Assembly: GCA_023055505.1 (NCBI GenBank)
Contig: JALIRH010000023.1
Span: 8,066,423-8,130,422 of the forward strand
Source: Callipepla californica brunnescens
Lineage: Eukaryota > Chordata > Aves > Galliformes > Odontophoridae
Reading direction: 5' to 3'
Length of the DNA: 64,000 nt
The position numbers were made by a program, and so were the translations under genes. The notes beneath the pieces are model-generated. The model was given only the letters and a program-made list of their open reading frames with translations. It did no database searches and was not told where the DNA came from. Shown in pieces: positions 54,601-64,000 of this stretch. The first letter of the stretch is position 1. The number at the start of each line of letters is the position of its first letter.

Positions 54601-56109
54601 CTCTTTCTCCCAGTCTGTGTTACTTTAAATTCAGAATAACAGTAACTTGGGTCCGTTAGATATAGGCTGTGTTTTCAAATATACTAACAGTAATGAGAAT
54701 GCTGAAGTATTTTGTCCTTATAGGAACGTGCACGCACATATATGTATATTTATATGATTAGTTCATATGTATTTGTATATGTATACAGGTATATGTTTTT
54801 ACATTATAGACACCATTCTGCTCCATACTCCTGCCTTAAAAGCAAACTGCTCTTCACAGCTGTTCCGCATCGTGCTCTGGCTGGTGTGTACCTCCTTTGT
54901 ACTCTTAATCTATATATTCTGGTTTGCTTAGAAAATTTCATGCCACGTTTCCTCACAGGCCATAGTAAACAGAAAGGTTAAGGTGCAGCCTGGCAGCTTG
55001 CTTAATTTCCCATCGAAGCAGCAGACAGCTATTCATTTCTCCTTCTGGCCTCCCTCGTCCCTTGGATGTCCTTAGCTCTGCTTTCATCCCAGTCTGCTCC
55101 TGGACAAAACGTGTGAAGTCATGCTGCTGCCTTCTGTAAAACCCCGCAGGCTGCAGTCTCCAGCACTCTTCATTTTACCTACACAAAACAAAGCTATTCT
55201 GAAAAAAGTCATCCTATCGCAGGACCAAGAGTTGCCTTCAGTGTGATTTTTTTTTTAAAACAAAGTTTTGATTAATATTTCAATCCGCGCGCTCTGAACT
55301 TGTTCACAATACAAAGAGCTGTAGGTATTTTTCTCTCCATTGCAGACCTGTGCCAGGGAAGGAAGCGGCCTTTTGTGGAAGGCTGAGTAGGAACAATATG
55401 CCCAAAGTTTCCTACATTGTCCTGACAGTGCGGGTCAGAACGCCTGACCCGAAAGCTGCATATTTGCCTAACTGACTTAGTAGTATTTCTGCTTTTTAAA
55501 ACATTAGGAAACGTTAAGATCCCCCCACCCACCCCTCTCCCCCTCCCCCTTCCCCCCCCCCAAAAAAAAAAAAAAAAAGGAAAAAGAGATTAGAACTGAC
55601 CAGGCTTGTACTGCATATATAAAATAATATTTCTTGAAATTTTATCTGCTAATTCTGTTTTTGTTTCCACTTTCTTTTGATTTAACTGCATCAAAGTGTA
55701 TTTTTTTCCCAAGCTCTTTGCTGTGAGAAGGGTATCGTGTCTGAGAAAATGACTGCAGTAAGCCTTTCACACAAAAACATTTTGTATACTTAATAAAAAA
55801 TAAAATTGCCAAAACATTGGAAGAAGTTTTGCCTGCCAGTGCTTGTGTGTTTGAAAGCGTGTTCTGTTGCAGGAGACGGCACAACTGGTAGAGACCAAAC
55901 ATATTTATTTCCTGATGGTTTTGTCATTCTGTATCCAAATAAAAGCGCCATGTGGCAGCACCACATGATAATGAAGTGTGGGCTCTGGCCCCTCATCCCA
56001 GAAAAGTTTCCTGGATGGCCAGTGTAACTTGCTTGCCTGTACGTACACATGTATTTTCACCATTTCATCTCCAGGATGAGAGATGAAGGAATGCATGTGC
56101 TTCTTAAAA
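51631..56109. other. Intergenic sequence downstream of TMEM161B
   Basis: No gene recognised; all frames are short, without splice support or family resemblance. It contains a (TA)-rich tract near 54740-54790 and the C-run/A-run at 55521-55578. Confidence 0.6.
55521..55578. repeat. C-rich tract followed by A-run; G4-prone on the minus strand
   Basis: About 41 bases almost wholly C, arranged as runs of 3-10 C with single A or T breaks, followed by about 17 A. Read on the minus strand it gives at least four G-runs of three or more with short loops, satisfying the usual G-quadruplex pattern. Confidence 0.85.
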
Positions 56110-56395
56110 GTTCAATGAAGTAATCTGCTGCAGCAGAAAGCAAGGAAGGATGGAGGCAAATGTAACCTCATCCAATTAAAAAGGCCAAGTGCAGAGTCTT
56201 GCCCCCGAGGAACAATCCCAGGCAGCAGGCCTTCTGAGGGCACCCACCTGGAAACAGCTCTGCAGAGAAGGCCTTGGGATGCTGATGATGGATGCTCTGC
56301 TCTGGCTGTCTGCTGCAGCAGGGGATGGGCTGTGTGCACCTGGAGGTCCCTGCCAACCTCAGCCATTTTGTGGATCTGTGAAATGAGGCTTTAGA
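56110..56395 (+). mobile_element. CR1 fragment with internal deletion, plus strand
   Basis: An internal CR1 segment ('gaaacagctctgcagagaaggcc', the region coding the ...LGVLMDD loop) is joined almost directly to the 3' tail ('tggaggtccctgccaacctcagcc' and 'tgtggatctgtgaaat'), so several hundred bases between them are missing. Confidence 0.75.
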
Positions 56396-59300
56396 ACAAG
56401 GCTACAACACAAGTACCCACTGAGAGGCTTAGACTCAGCAGTCTGGCTACCTGCATACTGGCAGCAAGTGCTGGGAGCACAAGCAAATCTTGCTCAGCCT
56501 CCCCAGACATGCAGAACTTAACACCCAGTCCTCCATAAGATTTTCTCCTCCAAAAATTTCCCACAGTGTTCCATGGCAAACCTGATTTCAGGGGAGCTCC
56601 CTGGTGTCACGTGTGAGCAAGCACAAGTAAAGCAAGGTAGTGGAATACTTCTTCCCAAACATTCCAACTCTCCTTTAAACCCTGCGTTAAAGTTACTTGA
56701 GATCTTAAAGCATCTCTTAAGTGTATGCCCTTCCATAGGAGAGCCAAATGCAAGGCAAGGGTGTAAGCTGAATGCTGACAGAAACCTGCTGGGACATGGA
56801 ATGCTAAGGCTGAAAGGGGACACCTGACAAATACTTGCTTGTTGGTGCCTGTGTTTTTCTCTTAGGGAGGCCTCTGCAAGTTTCCTGTTCTGGTCATGGT
56901 CCTTTGCATGGCTTTTCTTGTCCTTTGAGTGAGGTAGCACTGATAGCTTGCCCTGGCACCATTCTCCTTTTCACCTACATTTCAGTGCTAAATACCAATG
57001 TAAGTTTTACACACTATGCACGTGGGAAGTTTGTGAGCATCAATGCTTTTTTAGACCCTTCTGAATCAAAAGGAATGGATTTTGGTCAATTTTAAAAACA
57101 AATAAACTTTGCATCTTTGAAGCATCTTGGATTAGGTGATATATCTGTTGTGTAATTTGATACAAAATATAGTCCCAAAATGAGTGAAATACCAGCTTTA
57201 AGCTCACAATGCAAACCAAGAGCAAGCACATCCCACACTGCTCCAGTATTGTTCAGAACTCAGTTCTCGTCCTTGCAGACGTCTCTGTTGATTTGTGTCT
57301 GTGCTTACATTCCACACTGTGCTGCTGCTCTGTAACAAGATTCAGTGGGTATTCTCTCTTTAGGCCTGTTTCTACAGACAAGGACAAAAGGATTTTTTTT
57401 GCAATAACAGCATATACAGAAGTGCACATACCTGCTGGCTGCGGCATGAGAGGAAATGTGTTCTGATCAAAGGAAAAGCCCAAATGGAGCACTAAATTAT
57501 CTGTCAGTTACTCTAGTACTTGTGGGAAAAAGATGGTGCTGTTTTATTCTCTTTTTATCTTTTCCTTCCTCTTACGTGCAGAAGTTGAAATACCTAATTC
57601 CCATTCTTTTTAAAATTACTGCCTTGGATTTTTGTAATTATTATTATTATTTTAATTGAAGTTGAAATTATTTTCACATTCTCTTCAGTTACAATGAAAT
57701 TTCCCCCCTGTGCACTGATGTTCTTTTGGTTCAATAGCTAAATTGTGACACCAATTACCCATGTAGCAGATGGTTATGAGCAGCTGACCCAGACAATTCA
57801 ATACTGCTCTCTGCTGTGCAGTATGAGTTATTGGAAAAATACTAAATTTAACACATTTTCTATGTTACCTTCAGTATCCAACACAGCATGCTTCAAAGTG
57901 TGCATCTTCTCCCTCTTCCGACCAGCAAACACTTTCACTGTTATGGGGGGTATCTGAGGAGAGTGTCGTACCCTTCAGGGATTTATTTGTGTTCAGGAGT
58001 GGGTAATTAAATATACTATCTTAAGTCAGCTTCGCAAAAGAAAGCTGAAGTTATTTTAACCCAAACGGTTTTCTGAATTTTGATTGCAAAGGAATTTAGA
58101 AGAAGGATTTTATTTACCCTTGAGTCCTTGTGACCTTCTTGTTATTATTTATTTTTATTTTTTGCATTTGCTGAGTAACACAACAGACAAGAAAAACACA
58201 GAATCTTGCACTTGAGAGTGACTGCTGTCATTTTGATGTTGCTCCTTTTATTCATCTGCATCAGTAATGCTTGATTCTTTGGAGCATGACCATTTCATAG
58301 CGATTCAAAATTACTGCAGAGTAAAAGTTTTGTAAAGTTTGTTAGAGACTTGAACATCTCTGCCATAAAACTCCCTGTGGTCTTCTGTGCTGTTTACCCC
58401 ATCCCCGTGTGTTGATGCTGCCACCTGTGAGATGCCATACTTGTGCCAACGTCTCTGCTAATCAGGAGATGCTTGCATAACACTGACTGCCTGGGGAGGG
58501 ATCCTCGCAGCACTGTCACAGCTCAGGTATGGCATTACGTGAGCTCACTTTTCTGTACAAAGAGGGTACACTGCATCATCAAGTGCCCACAGACCGTACA
58601 GTCTGCAAAACTGACACCAGAAAAGAGGTGTGCTGTTGGAAAAAAGCATCCTAGCATACTTAGAAAAAAAAAGTCTCTGTTAAGCTGTCACTTTTGTACT
58701 AACTCTTACAGACACAAAATTAATTTGTTATTCAAAGTGATCTCAGGTATTCTAAACCATCTTACATGATGGCATCATTTGGTTATTTTGAATGTAAATC
58801 ACGGCTTTCCCCTGTTATTATTTTCCTTCTTATTTTGCAGAGCAGCATGAGATTAGCTCAGTTTGCTTGGCAATCACAATTACTCATCCTAGTCAGGCTG
58901 GAGTGCAGGAAAGTGGTCATTCTACAATACAGAGGTGCTGCTTTAAAATAATGAGGAACATTCACATATTCCATCAATACTGCATTTCCTCTTCAGGACA
59001 AATTTACACTACGTTTTCTGAGACGATTGATCTTTTTTCAGTACTACAAACTTGGAATGACCTTTGGGTCTCTCTCACGCATTGCTTTATCCCTCTGAAA
59101 CCCATTGCCTGCTCAGTTGTGACTGGGCATAAATAGCATTTTGCCTTCTGACTGAGGATAGCTAGTCTGAATCCCAGTGCAAAGGAGTTTCCAATTTATC
59201 ACACTGGGGATGTGTAATCTTTTTCACCTCTTCCCTGGCTGCACTCTCAGCACTTGGCATTTATGTGACCTCCCTGGCAGGGGTGCAGGACCTGGGGAGA

Positions 59301-59466
59301 ATAGGAGAGAGAAGTGACTTGAAGTCAGTGAGATTTTCTTGTTAAGGATAAATGGCAAAGACTCCTGCTCTGACTGTTCCAGAGCCTCCCCTCCTTTTCA
59401 GGGCTGCTTCAATAAACATGAGCTTGTGGGCTGTATGTAACACAGCCTCCTGGGCCTTTCTTCTGT
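56396..59466. other. Intergenic sequence
   Basis: No gene, RNA or identifiable transposon. AT-rich, with a short (TTA)n at about 57637-57650. Confidence 0.6.
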
Positions 59467-59860
59467 CATTTTTCATAGCATAATATAATAGTTTGAGGTG
59501 GAAGGGAGCCTTAAGGGACAAATCCCTTTCAGTGAACAGGGAGACCTATACTAGATCAGGTTGCTCACAATCCCATCCAGCCTGACCTTCAGTGTCTCCA
59601 GGGATGGGGCATCCACCACCTCTGGGCAAACAGTTCCAGTATCTCACCATCCTCACTGTGAAAACTTCCTTAAATCCACTCTAAATGTCTCCACTTTTAG
59701 CTTGAGACCATTTTCACTTGGGAAAGGGATCCTACTGAGGAGCCTGTCTCCTTCCTTCTTATCATGCACTTTAAATACTGAAAGACCACTATCAGGTCTC
59801 TCTATTCCACTCTTCTGTCAAAACTATTTTTCAAAGTTTGCCTTTTTTTGGTTGTTCTGG
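59467..59860 (-). mobile_element. CR1 3' end, minus strand
   Basis: Reads as the reverse complement of the CR1 C-terminal region and tail (catccagcctgaccttcagtgtctcc, then 'gggatggggcatccaccacc', then 'ctcaccatcctcactgtg'). Quite diverged; limits approximate. Confidence 0.82.
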
Positions 59861-62800
59861 GTGGCTCCACATCACAGCATATATCCCTTACCACTTTCAA
59901 ATTAACCGACTAGCTAATTAATTAATTAACTATCCAGCTAACTAACGAGCTAGCTGAAATACAGCAGTGCCGTCCTTGTGCTCGTCAGCTCCTGCAGCTG
60001 TGAACATGTGAAGGTGATGCAATTGCTCATATGCTTTATGTTAAGCATAATGAACTATGCTTAATTGAAATATCTTTAATTAAACGTAATTAAGTGTGCT
60101 CGATAAACTGAAGATGTTTTTGCCTCAGACTAAAGAGTTTATGAAGAAGAATACAATAATATTTATGTAATAAACATATATTATATTTCTGTGCCTATAA
60201 TCACATTTTTAGCCAATTCATTTCAAACACGGTTTGACTTACTACAGTGGAAATTCTGGAAAGATGTTCTAAATTGTATAATTTCAGTCTATTGCACCTT
60301 TTTTTAGAAATGAGATCCCTAAACTCTGTGTTAGCTCTGAACAAAGCAACTACTTCAGAAATAAATAGAAGAGTACATAAGCCAGCTTATACTGGCTTAC
60401 CATTAGTATACAGTACTGCATAAAAGGAAAGAGCCACATGGGAAAAATGAAAAAATACATACATTCCGTAATTGAACAAGAGCATCCTACAATTTTTGCT
60501 CCTTGTTGGAACTTGTTGGCTTTTTAGGAAGGCATGGATTTGGGAAACACAGAGGTTTGTTTATCATTGTATATAGTAATAACTCAAGTTCCCTAAGTGC
60601 TCATCTGAACACTTTATGGAAGTGTTCCCAGTTTCCAGGGTTTCATGTGACCCAACCAAGGATGGAAAAGAATGTGGAAATAAAATAGAAAGGATCTGGT
60701 ATTCAGTAATTGTACGAAACTTTCTGTTTCAATAAAATCAGTTTCCTAGTGAAGTACTTTGCGGGCATGCTGTGAGAGAAACAGCACTGCCACTCTCCTT
60801 GGGCTTCTGGGGACAATGAAAAATGTGGGCTGTGGGCTAGATGAACCAATTCTTATTCTTGGAATTTGCCTGAAATTGTCCCAAATTGCAGGACTTTCAG
60901 CAATCATCTCGATGTTTTACTTGACTCATGGCAGAAGATATCCTCGCTGTCCATGGCATTTTCATTTAACAGTATCCTGTAGACCTGCAGCACAGGTCTG
61001 GGACATCTCCTTTGGAGAAGCCTTCCCTTGAGACAATATTCTCAGGTCTGTTTTCTGTATGTGGATGGATATTTCCTCACTGTATGTGTGATTTGTGCAG
61101 AATTGAAGTAGGGCTGATATTTTATCAGGCTTTCTCTGAATTTCTTTGAGGTTGATAAATGTAACTAATATATTAATACTTTTCTAAATTTCATTCATAG
61201 ACACTACTAATTAAATAATAGAAGAAAACAAGTTTTAATATAAACAATGAATAAGTATTAAAAAAATATTTAAAAAATTACTATGGTTTTGTTGTCTTCT
61301 CTTGTCTTTTTCTTTATAGAACTCCACAAGATTTTCCTCCGTACAGTTGTTAAGTTCTAGTAAAAATGATAACAAATAGTAACAATATTTAACATTAGCT
61401 ATAGCAAACAAAATGAAGCCTCATGGAAAAGAATGAAAGAGCAGGCAACTGAAGCATCACCTTTCACCTGCTCTGCAGAACCTGTGGGCTCTGCTCCATA
61501 CACCATAGATGGGTTGCCTCCCTTCCTGCTTGGCTTCCCTACTGCTGTACTCCAATTCACTTAAGTGTATGTTGGCCATGTATGATGTCAAAAGGGAGCA
61601 ATTAAAAGGGGTTCTTCACCAAATTCAGCCAAAATCCCTGAAATGATTAATAAAATGAACATGTTTCAGTGAGGTAGTAGGTCACACCCAAGCTGATTCT
61701 TCCTACTCTCTCTGGAGTCAGATGAGGATTTCCTTCAAAAGAAATCTGCAAGTTTTTTCTCAAGGAAGCAGAGAACAGAGACCAGGTTCTTCTACCTTGG
61801 TTTCATCAACCTTACCCAGGTTTTGTCTTTATGATGATGATTTTATGGGACAGAAATACTAATTTTACTTTATGGCTTTATAGCAGTGAAATATGCCTGT
61901 TAGAGTTTCTCTTTTAAATTTTTTCACGCTTGGTTTGTACTCATTATCTCCTGTGTGCCAAATATTTCCTTTCACTTGCAATGCCTTCACTTTTTTTTCC
62001 CCTTCTTGCCCACGTATTTACAGAGCACAGTAACACTCTCCCATGGTAATGCTTTTGGAAGGCCACAAGGTCCATTTGGAGACATTCCCTCTGGACTTTG
62101 TACACTTATTACTTCTGTGAGGAGCATGAGGCAAACTGACAGCAACAGTATAACCACATTTCAAAATAATATGTGCACAGAAGATTTTTCAGTTTTAAAA
62201 ATCTGTGATGGTGCAAGCCTTAGTATGGCAGGCTTGACAGCCCTGCAGAAATAGAAAATAAATAGAAATAGACTTCAAAGTTTTATGAAATTCAGTGTCC
62301 TTGATTGTCCAAATAACAGCAAGAGTACCTGACTGAAGTATAATAACATAACAGCATGAAAGTGTGAACTGGCATTTAAGATTCAGATTTAAAGGAAGTA
62401 AATATGATACCAAAGATTTTTAAGCCTTTACTTCTAAGCTGCAGCAAGCCTGCAAGCCTTTTTTTTTTTTTTTTTTTTTTTTGCTGCAATGCTGAGCAGC
62501 AAAATAATGACATCTCAAGGCTTATGCACAGCAAAGAAAGTCCCAGAAGCCGGTTGACTCAGCAGTACCTGATCAGAGTGCTAGCTGAGCTGTGGAAATA
62601 TCACTGCCATGAGGAATTAAGTGCAGAGGCTCTGTCAGATTTTGTAAAGTTTTCTGTGCCATTTGAAAAGGGCACTTGGAGAAGAAGTAGGCTGGCTCCT
62701 AATTTTAACTTTTGACTAATTTAGTTAAATACATCCCTGGTTTGCTTTGTTGGATGTGAACAGGCATCCCAACAGAGTAACTTAAAAAAAAAAAAAGAAA

Positions 62801-63057
62801 TTCTTCTCTTTAATATCAAGTATGTGGATATCAATGTCTACATGTTGATCTTTCGAGCAATAAAACAATTTCAGTTGTTGTTAAAAATATGTCCCTTTGT
62901 GTTATCTTCTGAATTAACAATCTCTTGTTGCATTACAAGATGGATATTTTATCTTCTCAGACCTGTCCTCTCCCTGATCAAGACCTCCTATTTCTACTCT
63001 TATCTTCTCAGAGATTTCCAACCTGTAAAAATCCTCTAAAATTTCTGAGTTTTTCCT
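59861..63057. other. Intergenic sequence
   Basis: No gene is seen. 59912-59955 is a cluster of taat/agct palindromes, and a T-run lies at about 62459-62482. Frames in this stretch show no family resemblance. Confidence 0.6.
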
Positions 63058-63140
63058 TGAATCACAGAATCAATGATGGTAGAGGTTGTAAGGAACCTCT
63101 TAGATTGAGTCTAACTCTGCTAGAACTGGTTCCTTGCAGC
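63058..63140 (-). mobile_element. Short CR1 tail remnant, minus strand
   Basis: 'gaatcacagaatcaatgatgg' followed by 'ggttgtaaggaacctctt' is the reverse complement of the CR1 3' terminus, truncated within about 80 bp. The rest of the window (63141-64000) is AT-rich, with a pyrimidine tract at 63555-63583 and no gene. Confidence 0.7.
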
Positions 63141-64000
63141 AGATTTCACAGGAAATGAATGATGAATGTTTAATCTCTCTCAATTCTCTCTCACTTCTCT
63201 CTGACTGTCATGACTTCTCTCTTCTTTCCAGGATCATTGGTACAGTTGCTCAATTTCAATATCCCATCTTCTTCATTCCAGACTACTCCTCTAAAAACTT
63301 CAGGCCTGAATTTTAAGTATTTCCTCCATACAAAAGTTGTCCTTGTAGGCCACTATCACTCAGCATACTTTGGAGATGTTATCCGCCTGCCTTCCCCTGA
63401 AGATGGACTCCAGAGATCATTCGTGCAATTTACGTTGTTAGTTGTCACAGCTTTCAAGCAGACTAACAAAAAAATGTGTCGTTTTGTCTTTTTCTTTATC
63501 TACTTTCTATTTTCTGTTTACTGTATGTTTTCTTGTCCATACCACGATTGCGTTTTTTTTTCTTTCTTTCTTTTTTTTTTTTAATAGATAATAGATTTTA
63601 ATTCATTTTACAAGTCTGATGCAAAATGCATATTGTTGGAATGTGACTCTGACTTTGCCACTGTTTATAGAATTGATGATCTTTAAGCATGCTCTTTTTT
63701 AACATAACTTTTCAAGTTTCAACCACTGTCAATTTTAGTGCTTTATCAGCATCTGTGCCTTGAACTTGACTGTCAAAAGAGTCTAACAGGAAATATGTCT
63801 CTTTTTTTACTGCAACAGAGCCCAGAATATTCCCTTTTCTGATGGTGCTTCGTGGTCACATAGTAGATTCTACCTTTAACTACAAACCTTGTTTTTCTCT
63901 ACATTATAGAATGCTTTAGAGGTGTAATATAATGACCTTCCAATTGTGCTCAGATGTGCACAAAGTAGGTTGAGATTTTCAACACAATGGTTGATACATA

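Noticed and set aside
56518..56940. 140-residue minus-strand frame
   Set aside because: No domain or signal seen, and no promoter or poly(A) signal in suitable positions; most likely chance.

Overview
The window looks like nuclear DNA of a bird, most likely a galliform such as chicken. Evidence: many fragments of the avian CR1 retroposon in both orientations, two copies of a Galluhop-type mariner, an avian-style solo LTR, and a large intron-rich vertebrate gene, TMEM161B, whose exons can be read in full. In human TMEM161B lies in 5q14, a block that belongs to the Z chromosome in birds, so Z linkage is a reasonable inference but cannot be shown from the sequence alone.

Bases 1 to about 11.7 kb hold a direct tandem duplication. 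Each unit runs from a CR1 3' end through about 3 kb of unique non-coding DNA into a small two-exon gene for a RING-finger protein of the TOPORS family. Copy A occupies 1 to about 6.24 kb and is cut by the window edge. Copy B runs from about 7.0 to 11.7 kb. Copy A carries an 846-bp solo LTR that copy B lacks, an extra 210 bp, and a second copy of the promoter and first exon. The two proteins are both 359 residues. They differ at about 33 residues in the RING and TOPORS-like domains, yet the 450 bp coding for the tail, the 5' UTR and most of the intron are identical.

About 400 bp after the copy B polyadenylation signal a CpG-rich stretch with a perfect CRE and an NRF1-like site starts the TMEM161B promoter. 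TMEM161B covers 12396 to 43942 on the + strand in 12 coding exons. All splice sites are GT-AG, the frame is continuous, and the product is a 486-residue multi-pass membrane protein. Exon 1 codes only for the initiator methionine. Introns carry CR1 pieces, both mariner copies and several simple repeats. A long AT-rich 3' region follows, with a convincing poly(A) site near 51.6 kb.

From about 51.6 kb to the end I see no gene, only old CR1 fragments, homopolymer tracts and a G-quadruplex-prone tract. No tRNA, rRNA, CRISPR array or prokaryotic system is visible. The point most worth following up is the rapidly diverging TOPORS-like gene pair with its CRE-rich, multiplied promoter.
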